From: Palleronia caenipelagi
GTDB taxonomy: Bacteria; Pseudomonadota; Alphaproteobacteria; Rhodobacterales; Rhodobacteraceae
Assembly (NCBI RefSeq): GCF_007004065.1
Contig: NZ_VFSV01000003.1
Span: 1-64,000 of the forward strand
Length of the DNA: 64,000 nucleotides
Direction: 5' to 3'
The notes beneath the pieces are model-generated. The model was given only the letters and a program-made list of their open reading frames with translations, was not told where the DNA came from and searched no databases. Shown piece after piece: positions 38,501 through 46,195 of the stretch (position 1 is its first letter; every line of letters begins with the position of its first letter). Made by a program: the position numbers and the translations under genes.

Positions 38501-38912
38501 CGCCAAGAGGCGCGGTGCCCGCCATATTGGCATGTCGCATGACATCGCCGGAGCGATCCACGCCCGGTCCCTTGCCATACCAGAGCGAAAACACGCCATC
38601 GAATTTGCCGTCGCCTCTGAGCCCCGCCTGCTGACTGCCCCAGACGGCCGTCGCAGCAAGGTCTTCATTCAGGCCCGGCTGGAACAGAATATCATTCTCT
38701 TCCAGTAATTTCAGCGCGCTTGTCATATGCATGTCGACGGCACCGAGAGGGGATCCCCGATAGCCGGTCACATATCCGGCGGTGGTGTATCCTGCCCGCC
38801 TGTCAACCTCCTTTTGCATCAACATCAGACGAACCAAGGCTTGCGAGCCGTTCAAAAGAACTGTGTCTTCTGACAAGCTATAGCGATCGGTCAGTCGAAT
38901 ATTTTGGGTCAA
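35505..38912 (-). CDS. Indolepyruvate:ferredoxin oxidoreductase, fused alpha-beta
   Basis: The 1135-residue protein joins three parts. The N-terminal 400 residues form the pyrimidine-binding half of a 2-oxoacid:ferredoxin oxidoreductase (TAGYVTGYRGSPLGAVDMHM). Residues about 430-610 form the thiamine-diphosphate-binding half (CAGCPHNTSTKV, GGEGANWIG, IGDGTYNHSGLMAIRAAIAAG, DAVAMTGGQ). A ferredoxin-like segment with CEGCGDCGVQSNC follows at about 660. The last 400 residues contain the gamma/IorB part (ITGIGGTGVVTIGAVLAMAA). It oxidatively decarboxylates aryl pyruvates to acyl-CoA, passing electrons to ferredoxin. It is divergent to a LysR regulator that may control it. Its length matches fused bacterial IOR proteins. 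Confidence 0.93.
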   Translation of the reverse strand: MTQNIRLTDRYSLSEDTVLLNGSQALVRLMLMQKEVDRRAGYTTAGYVTGYRGSPLGAVDMHMTSALKLLEENDILFQPGLNEDLAATAVWGSQQAGLRGDGKFDGVFSLWYGKGPGVDRSGDVMRHANMAGTAPLGGALMAMGDDHTGESSTTCHQSDWAVIDASMPVLSPAGVQEILDLGLYGFALSRYAGLWAGLKLMKDTVEVTSVVDGRPDRFRFVTPDMVLPEGGLNIRLGDMPIPQEARLIDYKRHAAEAFAHANRIDRRVWGKSGAKIGFVAAGKNWLDLVHALALLGIDEARAEALGITTYKVAQTFPLDMRSFRDWAVGLDLIVVVEEKRKLIEVQIKEAIFDDRQGRRVYGWYKGGIGDRERELLFPVKMSIDPVMIATRLGAILEEEGRGSEELTSRLNRLQEAQRADNATELAARLPYFCAGCPHNTSTKVPDGSRAYAGIGCHYMALWMDRNTAAATQMGGEGANWIGEAPFSTTEHVFQNIGDGTYNHSGLMAIRAAIAAGTRITYKILYNDAVAMTGGQSNEGGLSAERIAREVLAAGAKSVDVVYDPKEEPDRRGFPSEVGWHDRNELESVMKTCRESDGVTVILYIQTCAAEKRRRRKRGLFPDPDTRIFINPEICEGCGDCGVQSNCVAITPLETELGRKRQIDQSACNKDFSCLNGFCPSFVEVTGGTPRKGAAREVDLGDLPEPALPTIDGTWNVVITGIGGTGVVTIGAVLAMAAHLDGRGAGMMEMAGLAQKGGAVHVHCRIGETPEAISAIRVATGEADVVIGGDLVVSAGAKTLGLLRTGRTGAVVNSHVTVTGDFTRDPGFRIPEEDLALALERRLQDRLSLFDATRLASVLLGDSIFSNIVVFGAAWQAGYVPVSLAAIRQAIELNGAAVERNLRAFEIGRWAIHYPGEARSVTAPEVNNQPRTYEERIAYREAHLVAYQGKRLARRYRRMLDGIEDAELRMAVAEGYHKLLAYKDEYEVARLLRATRVMAEEAFDGDLGISYHLSPPVLSAKAERPPKKRFGRGMERLFPLLARGKVLRGTPLDPFGYTSERRMERQLIREYEVDMAEAIPRLPDSRDAVLALARLPLEIRGFGPVKAANAERAAETRAALKDAIAAGPDQARAAAE

Positions 38913-38973
38913 GGTCGAAAACTCCGTCAGGCCAGGTTGACATAACTATGGGCGCCCACAGATAGAGACTAAG

Positions 38974-38988
38974 CCGAAACTGTTTCGG
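38974..38988. promoter_or_regulatory. 15-bp perfect inverted repeat between IOR and LysR genes
   Basis: CCGAAAC-T-GTTTCGG is a perfect palindrome with a one-base centre. It lies in the 137-base gap between two divergent starts, 61 bases from the IOR start and 61 from the LysR start. That equal spacing suits an operator for the LysR protein. A possible promoter for the regulator is TTGACA at 38937 with AGATAG 17 bases later. Confidence 0.5.
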
Positions 38989-39049
38989 AGTGGGGAAAAA
39001 TCTCTGCTGCCTCGCAACGGCACACCGCATACAGCAGGAGGCTGATGAC

Positions 39050-39949
39050 GTGGACTGGGATAAGCTGAGAGTATTTCACGCAGTCGCTGAGGCAGGCTCT
39101 CTGACAGCCGCGGGGGAATCGCTGCATCTGAGCCAGTCTGCCGTGAGCCGCCAGATCAGTGCCCTCGAAGAGACGCTTCAGACGGTTCTGTTTCACAGGC
39201 ATGCGCGTGGTCTGATCCTTACCGAGCAGGGCGAGTTGCTCCATGAAGCAACGGACATCATGTGGCGCCGCCTCGACACAGCCGCCGCCCGGATTCGGGA
39301 CAGCAAGGACGAAGCTTTCGGCGAATTGCGGGTGACGACCACGACGGGGTTCGGAACGCTCTGGCTGGTGCCCCGACTCGCAAAGCTTTACGAACAGTAC
39401 CCATCCCTGAAGATCGACCTGATCCTTGCCGAGCGGGTTCTGGACCTGCCGATGCGCGAGGCCGATGTTGCAATCCGTATGCGGGAGCCCAGTCAGGCCG
39501 ATCTGATCCGCAAGCGCCTGAACACCGTAAAGATGCGGCTCTACGCGTCGCCAGATTACATCGAGCGCCGGAGCAGCCCTGAAAATATGGATGATCTCAG
39601 CCAGCACAGGTTGATCAGTCAGGCCGTGAATGCACCTCAGGTTTCCTCCGGGCAATCCCTGCTTGAGACCCTCTACTCCGCCGGCGTCACGTCCTCGCTG
39701 ACGGTGAACAATTACTACGGCGTGCTTCAAGGCGTTCTGGCCGGACTGGGGATCGGTGTTCTCCCCGACTATCTTGTGGTGGATTTTCCGAGCCTTGTCA
39801 GGGTTCTGCCGGACGTGGAATCCCAACAGATTCCGGTGTATCTTGCGTACCCCGAGGAATTGCGCCACTCCAAGCGTATTGCGGCCTTCCGTGACTTCGT
39901 TCTCAGCGAACTGTCTGAAACAGCTCGCCTGACAGCGGCTGCTGAGTGA
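39050..39949 (+). CDS. LysR-family transcriptional regulator
   Basis: The 299-residue protein has the N-terminal helix-turn-helix (LRVFHAVAEAGSLTAAGESLHLSQSAVSRQISALEE) and a periplasmic-binding-like effector domain with GELRVTTTTGFGTLWLVPRL, MREADVAIRMREP, VNNYYGVLQGVLAGLGIGVLPDYLV. The start is GTG 39050 because AGGAGG lies eight bases upstream; the frame also runs 20 codons further back without a site. Divergent to the IOR gene, so it most likely regulates it and itself. The effector is unknown. Confidence 0.92.
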   Translation: MDWDKLRVFHAVAEAGSLTAAGESLHLSQSAVSRQISALEETLQTVLFHRHARGLILTEQGELLHEATDIMWRRLDTAAARIRDSKDEAFGELRVTTTTGFGTLWLVPRLAKLYEQYPSLKIDLILAERVLDLPMREADVAIRMREPSQADLIRKRLNTVKMRLYASPDYIERRSSPENMDDLSQHRLISQAVNAPQVSSGQSLLETLYSAGVTSSLTVNNYYGVLQGVLAGLGIGVLPDYLVVDFPSLVRVLPDVESQQIPVYLAYPEELRHSKRIAAFRDFVLSELSETARLTAAAE

Positions 39950-39999
39950 CCCAGCTATGCACCTCTTGCATGACCGCATTTACCTGAACACAAGTGGTT

Positions 40000-40104
40000 T
40001 TTCTTGAAAGGACGGATCCCGCGTCCTATTTCCCTCTCAGGCGCTGCGTTGCAGCGTCTTACCTCCCTGTTGGACTGGCCGGGCCGCGTGCCCGGCTTTT
40101 TTTT
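40000..40104 (+). ncRNA. Candidate small RNA with three hairpins and intrinsic terminator
   Basis: Three stem-loops follow one another in about 95 bases: AGGACG-gatcccg-CGTCCT (40009-40027), CGCTGC-gtt-GCAGCG (40042-40056) and GCCGGGC-cgcgt-GCCCGGC (40078-40096), the last followed by eight T. Between the second and third is an unpaired ACCTCCC, complementary to a Shine-Dalgarno sequence, a feature of riboregulators that bind ribosome binding sites. No long coding frame explains it. It starts about 50 bases after the LysR stop. The 5' end and promoter are not certain; it could also be only the 3' trailer of the LysR gene. Confidence 0.5.
40078..40104 (+). terminator. Strong intrinsic terminator
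   Basis: A perfect seven-pair stem GCCGGGC/GCCCGGC with a five-base loop is followed directly by TTTTTTTT. It is the clearest intrinsic terminator in the window, on the plus strand, 129 bases after the LysR stop. Its distance from that stop argues that it serves a separate transcript. Confidence 0.9.
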
Positions 40105-40340
40105 GCCTGACACCAATATTCACAGCAGGGATAGCCGCATCGTGGCCGTCCAAGGGGTCAGACGCTCCGATGGCAAAAACGTCGCAATCAGACCTTTTAT
40201 CGACAGTTGTTGACACATCGCAAAGCGCAGCCCGCGTTTTCGCGTCAAGATGCCGCCATGGCAGCACGTCCCGCCGCAGTCCCATGCGGATCGAAGTGGG
40301 CGAGCTTGTCTCTTTCTAAGATGTCCACGGGGAAAACCGC
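40105..40340. other. Upstream region of the pit gene, no gene seen
   Basis: This 236-base stretch between the terminator and the phosphate transporter gene has no protein-like frame on either strand. It should hold the promoter for the phosphate transporter pair. I could not pick out a reliable -35/-10 pair or a clear Pho box by eye. Confidence 0.4.
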
Positions 40341-41921
40341 ATGAAAATGATGAAGAGCTACCTCAAGATCGAGAGTGCCACGCAGCACAGTCGGTTCGAG
40401 GTGGGAAGACTGGGATCGGCGATCCTCTTTATCGTCGTCGTCATGGTTTACACGGGCGCAACATTCTCTCACGTGGATCAGCTTTACCTGTTGATCGCGG
40501 CTGCGGTGATTGGTGCCTATATGGCGATGAACATTGGCGCGAACGACGTCGCCAACAATGTCGGGCCCGCAGTCGGTTCCTTTGCGCTCACGATGACCGG
40601 AGCGATCATTATCGCGGCGGTGTTCGAGGCGGCCGGGGCCATCATTGCGGGGGGAGACGTGGTCTCGACCGTCAAAAAGGGGATCATCGACCCAGCAGAT
40701 GTTGCGGACACGGATGTGTTCATCTGGGTGATGATGGGCGCGCTGATAGGCGCTGCGCTGTGGCTGAACCTCGCCACATGGCTGGGCGCGCCAGTCTCCA
40801 CCACCCACTCGATCGTCGGTGGTGTGATGGGCGCAGGGATCGCAGCGGCTGGCTGGGACATCGTGAACTGGGATTCCATGGCAAAAATCGCCCTGTCTTG
40901 GGTGATCTCTCCCGTCACCGGCGGCATCATTGCGGCTTTCTTCCTCTACGCTCTCAAAAAGACCATCTTTTTCAGAGACGACCCGGTGGAAGCCGCCCGC
41001 AAAGTTGTTCCTTTCATGATCGGCATCATGACCTGGGCCTTCACGACCTACATCGCGCTCAAAGGCATCAAGCAGCTCATCGAAGTCAGCTTTCCTACGG
41101 CTGTGCTGGTCGGCCTCGTCCTGGGTCTCGCAGCCGTCATCCTTGTCCGCCCGATGATCAACAAGCGGGCGCCGGCGCTGGAAAATAACCGGGCCGGGGT
41201 CAATTCGCTGTTTACGGTTCCGCTGATCATCTCTGCCGCGCTTCTGAGCTTTGCCCATGGCGCCAACGATGTGGCCAACGCGGTCGGACCGCTGGCTGGT
41301 GTGGTGGATGCACTAACCGGAACCGCCGATGCCGGAGCCAGCAAGGTGCCGATCCCGCTCTGGGTGATGGTGATCGGTGCGCTGGGTATTTCGGTTGGCC
41401 TCGCGCTCTTTGGGCCGAAGCTCATCCGGACGGTGGGCTCCGAGATCACCGAGCTCGACCGCTCCCGCGCCTTCTGCATCGCTCTGGCCGCGGCTATCAC
41501 GGTCATCATCGCCAGTCAGCTTGGAATGCCAATCAGCTCGACTCACGTGGCGCTCGGCGCAGTGTTCGGCGTGGGCTTCCTGCGCGAATATCTCGAAACC
41601 CGTCTCGGATCGGTAGTTCAGGACGTTCTCATCCAGCACAAGGGCGAGAAGGATTTTGTTCTCGTCGAGCAAATGTTGATGACGTTCCGCAATGCCCCCC
41701 CCGAGGACAAACTGCGCATTCTGGAAGAGCTGAAAAAGATGGGCCCCGAAGCGGTTATTGACGCGGCCGAGCGCAAGGAGCTGCAAAAAGCGTTGAAACG
41801 TCAGCTCGTGCACCGCGCCTCACTGTTCAAGATCATCTCGGCCTGGATCATCACCGTACCCGTCTCAGCTTTCATCGGCGCGCTGTTCTACTTCGTGCTG
41901 CGTGGGATCATGATGCCATGA
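40341..41921 (+). CDS. PiT-family inorganic phosphate transporter
   Basis: The 526-residue membrane protein has two PiT repeats. The first signature is IGANDVANNVGPAVGSFALT at about residue 65, the second AHGANDVANAVGPLAGVVDAL at about 310, with about ten to twelve hydrophobic helices and STTHSIVGG and SSTHVALGAVFGVG as paired loop motifs. Between repeats lies a cytoplasmic linker (NKRAPALENNRAG), and near the C-terminus a soluble region (residues 420-495) precedes a last helix. It imports phosphate with a cation at low affinity. The next gene is 19 bases downstream and encodes a second, unrelated phosphate transporter. Confidence 0.94.
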   Translation: MKMMKSYLKIESATQHSRFEVGRLGSAILFIVVVMVYTGATFSHVDQLYLLIAAAVIGAYMAMNIGANDVANNVGPAVGSFALTMTGAIIIAAVFEAAGAIIAGGDVVSTVKKGIIDPADVADTDVFIWVMMGALIGAALWLNLATWLGAPVSTTHSIVGGVMGAGIAAAGWDIVNWDSMAKIALSWVISPVTGGIIAAFFLYALKKTIFFRDDPVEAARKVVPFMIGIMTWAFTTYIALKGIKQLIEVSFPTAVLVGLVLGLAAVILVRPMINKRAPALENNRAGVNSLFTVPLIISAALLSFAHGANDVANAVGPLAGVVDALTGTADAGASKVPIPLWVMVIGALGISVGLALFGPKLIRTVGSEITELDRSRAFCIALAAAITVIIASQLGMPISSTHVALGAVFGVGFLREYLETRLGSVVQDVLIQHKGEKDFVLVEQMLMTFRNAPPEDKLRILEELKKMGPEAVIDAAERKELQKALKRQLVHRASLFKIISAWIITVPVSAFIGALFYFVLRGIMMP

Positions 41922-41940
41922 GACCGGGAGCATACTGCGC

Positions 41941-43770
41941 ATGAAAAAACTGATGTTGCCCGTCATCCTGTTGATCCTCACCCTCGGGTTCTGGGCCAGC
42001 AGTGACTTTCAGGAGATCGCGGCGGGAGTCGCGATCTTTCTCTTCGGGATGCTGATGCTGGAGGACGGCTTTAAGCTCTTCTCCGGCGGCGTTCTCGAGC
42101 GCGTCCTCGAAAAAGCGACCGGGTCAGTGCCCAAGTCTCTTGGGTTCGGGATTGTGTCCACGACCATCATGCAGTCGAGCTCGCTCGTCTCCGTGATCAC
42201 CATCTCCTTTCTTTCGGCCGGGCTGATCTCGCTCATCGCCGGAGTCGGGATCATCTTCGGGGCAAATATCGGCACCACGACAGGGGCCTGGCTGGTCGCG
42301 GGTTTCGGCCTGAAGGTCAAGATCTCGGCTTACGCCCTGCCCATGCTGGCCATCGCTATCGTGCTGGTGTTCCAAAAGAATAAATACCTGCGGGGCGGTG
42401 GCTATGTGCTGGCCGGTCTCGGCTTTCTCTTTCTCGGCATTCACCACATGAAGGAAGGCTTCGAGGCCTTCAAAGACCAGTTCGACCTCACCCGTTTTGC
42501 CCTGACGGGCCTCATCGGGCTGGTGGTCTATACCCTGATCGGCGCGGCGGCGACCGTGGTCATGCAGTCGAGCCACGCCACTATGACGCTGATCATCACC
42601 GCGTTAGCGGCAGGTCAGATCTCCTATGAAAACGCCCTCGCGCTCGCGATCGGGGCCAATATCGGCACCACGATCACGGCGATCATCGGCGCCCTGACGG
42701 CGAACTACCAGGGCAAGCGACTGGCCCTGGCCCATCTGGTTTTCAACGTGGTGACTGCCGCCGTTGCGCTGGTCTTCATCAGTCCGATCCGCGCCGCCGT
42801 TGACACTGTCTCCGCGACGGTCGGGATTGCGGATAACGACTATGCGCTGAAACTGGCGGTGTTCCATACGATCTTCAACGTTCTCGGCGTGATGATTATG
42901 CTGCCGCTCCTCAAGCGGCTTATCGCGTTTCTGGAGCGAACCATCCGGCAGCCCGAGGAAGATCTGTCCAAGCCCCGCTATCTCTCCGAGGCCGTCGACG
43001 AGTTTCCGCAGACCATCGAACACGCCATGCGGCGCGAGGTAAAACACCTCTATGACAATGCCGTAGAGCTCATCGTTCACGGGCTGAATCTGCACCGGCA
43101 TGAGATCTTCGACACGAAAGATGTGGCCGCCACGGTGGCCGCCAGCCGTGCACCTGTCGAGTTCGACATTGACGAGCGCTATGAGGCCCGGGTCAAGACG
43201 CTCTATTCGGCGATCATCGAATTTGCCACGCGGGTGGGCGCCAAGGATATCCCTGCTGACCTGATGGAGGATATCTACGCCTTGCGGGACGTCGCCGAGC
43301 GGATCGTGCACGCGGTCAAGGCCGTCAAGCACCTGCGGCGGAACGCCACCTATTACACCGAGCGGGATCAGGGCGCTGCGACCGAACTCTATAATCAGTT
43401 GCGAACAGAAATTGCCCGCATTCTCATCGAAATCCGGAAGCTTGATCTGGCAGACCCCGAAAATCGATCCGGGCTGTGGCTCGATCAGGAGCGGATTCAG
43501 GTGGAGAGCGACGCGCAGGAGACCAACGACCGGATCGAAGCGCTGATCCGGACGCAGGCGCTCGGGGCCAACGCAGCGACTTCCTTCCTCAATGACTCGA
43601 GCTATGCCTATGCGGCGATGCGGGATCTGCTGGCCGCAGCACGGTCGTTCTACATCGAGGCCGATGGTGCAATGGCTGAAGTCGAGAGAATCTTGTCGCT
43701 CGAGGAGGAAGAGCTTCCCGCTCGCGCCCGCGAAGGCGTCCCGGCGCCCGTAGAGGATGCCGCAACGTGA
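41941..43770 (+). CDS. Na+/phosphate cotransporter family protein with PhoU-like domain
   Basis: The 609-residue protein has an N-terminal NptA-type membrane region of about 330 residues with two inverted repeats: TIMQSSSLVSVITISFLSAG and IIFGANIGTTTGAW, then VVMQSSHATMTLIITALAAGQ and IGANIGTTITAIIGAL. The QSS and GANIGTT motifs are the family signatures. The C-terminal 260 residues are helical and PhoU-like (RYEARVKTLYSAIIEF, HLRRNATYY). It is 19 bases after the PiT gene and probably in the same operon, which would join two phosphate importers. Confidence 0.92.
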   Translation: MKKLMLPVILLILTLGFWASSDFQEIAAGVAIFLFGMLMLEDGFKLFSGGVLERVLEKATGSVPKSLGFGIVSTTIMQSSSLVSVITISFLSAGLISLIAGVGIIFGANIGTTTGAWLVAGFGLKVKISAYALPMLAIAIVLVFQKNKYLRGGGYVLAGLGFLFLGIHHMKEGFEAFKDQFDLTRFALTGLIGLVVYTLIGAAATVVMQSSHATMTLIITALAAGQISYENALALAIGANIGTTITAIIGALTANYQGKRLALAHLVFNVVTAAVALVFISPIRAAVDTVSATVGIADNDYALKLAVFHTIFNVLGVMIMLPLLKRLIAFLERTIRQPEEDLSKPRYLSEAVDEFPQTIEHAMRREVKHLYDNAVELIVHGLNLHRHEIFDTKDVAATVAASRAPVEFDIDERYEARVKTLYSAIIEFATRVGAKDIPADLMEDIYALRDVAERIVHAVKAVKHLRRNATYYTERDQGAATELYNQLRTEIARILIEIRKLDLADPENRSGLWLDQERIQVESDAQETNDRIEALIRTQALGANAATSFLNDSSYAYAAMRDLLAAARSFYIEADGAMAEVERILSLEEEELPARAREGVPAPVEDAAT

Positions 43771-43839
43771 CGCTTTTGCGGTGTCACAAAACACTCATAA
43801 AAACCTGCTAAAAACAGCCGATGGGCAAAAGGACATAGC

Positions 43840-44094
43840 ATGGGCATCGAAAGCACCATAGAGAAACTCGACAAATACTCGGAGCGCCTCAAAAAGGGCA
43901 AAGTCAGTAAGATCAAACCGTCCCATGTGGACAAGATGATCCGAAAGCTGGAGGCCAAGGAACAACTCCTGCTCGAAGAACTGGCAGAGGCCGGGAAAGA
44001 TACCAAACGAGAGCGTCTTGAACGCAAACTCGCCCTCGTCCGCGAGCAACTCGACCGGGCCAAGTGGCTGAAAGAAAAGATCAGCAACCTCTGA
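43840..44094 (+). CDS. Small charged coiled-coil protein, unknown function
   Basis: The 84-residue protein is almost entirely helical and highly charged: STIEKLDKYSERLKKGKV, HVDKMIRKLEAKEQLLLEELAEAG, ERLERKLALVREQLDRAKWL. Heptad-like spacing of Leu and Ile suggests a coiled-coil hairpin. There is no signal, membrane helix or cysteine. It follows the phosphate transporter gene by 69 bases, which include an imperfect hairpin near 43767-43788. I do not recognise a family. Confidence 0.68.
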   Translation: MGIESTIEKLDKYSERLKKGKVSKIKPSHVDKMIRKLEAKEQLLLEELAEAGKDTKRERLERKLALVREQLDRAKWLKEKISNL

Positions 44095-44115
44095 GTGCAA
44101 GACCTTGGAAGTGCG

Positions 44116-44586
44116 TTACGGCGCCGGAGCGCTCTCGGCTTTCTTCTCCCAGCGGCCACTTTCCTCCGACCAATACTGGGCTTCGAGCCCTTCTTTCGTC
44201 AGGCCCCGCCACTGGTCCCGGGCGCGCTCCAGCGCAGCCGGGTCGGTGCCATCAAACAGGATGCACACCCGCTTGGCCGTGCCGACCTCAGCGGGATCAA
44301 CCTCGGCCCCTTCTATGGCCATGAGGCAATCCCGCCCGCCCAGCGCCAGTGTGCCCGCGGTCAGCAGGATCGGGTGTCGGGGATCCTCCGCCCCATCGGA
44401 CAGACCATGGGGCAGAAAGCTCTCCTCGGCAAAGGTCCAGAGCTGTTCATCAAGCTGCTCCAGCCGCCGGGGATTGCGGCCCCGGACAAGGACCGTCCAC
44501 TCTTGTTCCAACGACCGCGCCAGAAGCTGCGGCAAAGCCGCCTCCAAAGGGCGCCGGGTCAGGTGGTAGAAATAGACGGCGCCCAT
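44116..44586 (-). CDS. holC: DNA polymerase III chi subunit
   Basis: The 156-residue protein follows the HolC pattern: VYFYHLTRRPLEAALPQLLARSL, LVRGRNPRRLEQLDEQLWTF, FLPHGLSDG, HPILLTAG and VCILFDGTDPAALERARDQW. Chi links the clamp loader to single-stranded DNA-binding protein. It ends in an Ala/Lys-rich tail. It starts 5 bases after pepA; this pepA-holC pairing is common in proteobacteria. It is convergent to the small coiled-coil gene. Confidence 0.93.
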   Translation of the reverse strand: MGAVYFYHLTRRPLEAALPQLLARSLEQEWTVLVRGRNPRRLEQLDEQLWTFAEESFLPHGLSDGAEDPRHPILLTAGTLALGGRDCLMAIEGAEVDPAEVGTAKRVCILFDGTDPAALERARDQWRGLTKEGLEAQYWSEESGRWEKKAESAPAP

Positions 44587-44591
44587 GGGGT

Positions 44592-46073
44592 TCAGCCTTC
44601 AAACCGGTTTCGGATCAGCCGGTCCAGCGTCGCCACGCCCCAGCCCGTCGCCCCCTTGGGAGCGAAATCCGTGGGCTCGGCGACCGATGCCACCCCGGCG
44701 ATGTCGATATGCGCCCAAGGCAGGTCGTCCTTGACGAAGCGGTGGAGGAACTCCGCCGCTGTGATCGTCCCCGCCGCACGACCGCCGACGTTCTTCACAT
44801 CCGCAATGTTGGATTTCAGCTGTTTCGCATAAGCCTTGCCCAAAGGCAGACGCCACGCGCCCTCGCCCTCCGCAGCAGCGCTTTGCAGGAGGGCATCCGA
44901 CAGACTGTCATTGTTCGACATGATGCCCGCATTGTGATGTCCGAGACCGATGATCACCGCGCCGGTCAGGGTCGCCAGATCAATCATCGCCGAAGGCGCA
45001 AAGGTCTCCTGCGCGTACCACATGACATCGGCCAGAACGAGGCGCCCTTCGGCGTCGGTATTGATCACCTCAATAGTGTCGCCTTTCATGGATGCCACCA
45101 CATCGCCCGGACGGGTTGCGGTGCCGGAGGGCATGTTCTCCACCAATCCCACGAGCCCCACCACATGGGCGGGCGCCTTGCGCAGGGCGAGCGTCTTCAT
45201 CACGCCCGCCACGACCGCCGAACCGCCCATATCCATGGTCATGTCTTCCATGCCAGCAGCGGGCTTGAGGGAGATGCCGCCCGTGTCAAAGACAACGCCC
45301 TTGCCCACCAGCGCCAGCGGAGCCTCTTCGCCGCCCCCATTCCATGTCATTAAGACGACCTTGGAAGGGCTGGGCGAGCCCTGACCCACGGCCAAAAGTG
45401 CGCCCATACCCAGTTTCTCAAGCTCGTCCTCCTCAAGAACCTGGACCTCGACGCCGAGATCTTTCAGCTCCAGCAATTGCGCAGCGTAGGTCTCAGTGGT
45501 CAGCACGTTGGCGGGGGCAGCGACGAGGTCGCGGCAGAAGAACACACCCTCGGCCACGGCGCGTAGCGCCTCCGGGCTTTGGGCGAGCTTTTCGGGATCC
45601 GGCAGCATGAGCGTCACCTTCCCGATGTCCTGCGCGGGCGTTTCGGGGTCGCTGCTCTTCATGTCGTCGTAGCTGTAGCCGCGCAGCAGCGCGCCGAGCA
45701 GCACCTCGTCGGCGAGCCGCAGCACACCCAGCGCAATTGTCAACGCCGCAGACCCGACGGCCTTGCGCATATTGGCGCCCATACGGCGGAACGCCGCCCC
45801 GACGCGCTCCTCGGGGAGCTTCGCCAGAACGATCTTTTCAGCGGGAACCGCGCTGGGAAATGCGAGGGTGAGCACGTCGCCGCCAGAAAGCTTCTCCCAC
45901 TCCTTTGAGGCCAGAGCACGGGTGATGATCCCGCGCGTTTTGCGATCAAGGTTACGCAGCGGGACAGAGAGCTTTGTGCCATCGGCCGTGGCAGCGACGG
46001 CCAGCGCCCCCTCTGCCCCAAGAAACGCCTCTCGGTCAAAGGCAACAATGTCGAAATCGGCAATCCGGGTCAT
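44592..46073 (-). CDS. pepA: Leucyl aminopeptidase
   Basis: The 493-residue M17 peptidase has an N-terminal macro-like domain and a catalytic domain with metal ligands in LVGKGVVFDTGGISLKPAAGMEDMTMDMGGSA and the signature NTDAEGRLVLADVMWYA. The catalytic Lys is in VGKGV and the Arg in EGR. It removes N-terminal residues from peptides in the cytoplasm. It is divergent to lptF. Confidence 0.96.
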   Translation of the reverse strand: MTRIADFDIVAFDREAFLGAEGALAVAATADGTKLSVPLRNLDRKTRGIITRALASKEWEKLSGGDVLTLAFPSAVPAEKIVLAKLPEERVGAAFRRMGANMRKAVGSAALTIALGVLRLADEVLLGALLRGYSYDDMKSSDPETPAQDIGKVTLMLPDPEKLAQSPEALRAVAEGVFFCRDLVAAPANVLTTETYAAQLLELKDLGVEVQVLEEDELEKLGMGALLAVGQGSPSPSKVVLMTWNGGGEEAPLALVGKGVVFDTGGISLKPAAGMEDMTMDMGGSAVVAGVMKTLALRKAPAHVVGLVGLVENMPSGTATRPGDVVASMKGDTIEVINTDAEGRLVLADVMWYAQETFAPSAMIDLATLTGAVIIGLGHHNAGIMSNNDSLSDALLQSAAAEGEGAWRLPLGKAYAKQLKSNIADVKNVGGRAAGTITAAEFLHRFVKDDLPWAHIDIAGVASVAEPTDFAPKGATGWGVATLDRLIRNRFEG

Positions 46074-46195
46074 GGTGTGCTCCTGATGTTTAAGTCACGT
46101 TCTAGGACGTGCGGGGGTGGATTGACCAGAAGACAGTTTCAGCGGCAGAATGCATGGTCTATGCTCGCCCAAAAAGAGACAGAAGAGGCAGGGTA

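Noticed and set aside
38969-39979. 336-codon minus-strand frame over the LysR gene
   Set aside because: Shadow; the plus-strand frame has a full helix-turn-helix and effector domain.
40245-43794. Long minus-strand frames over the phosphate transporters
   Set aside because: Their composition (Asp/Arg/His-rich) is that of antisense of membrane helices.
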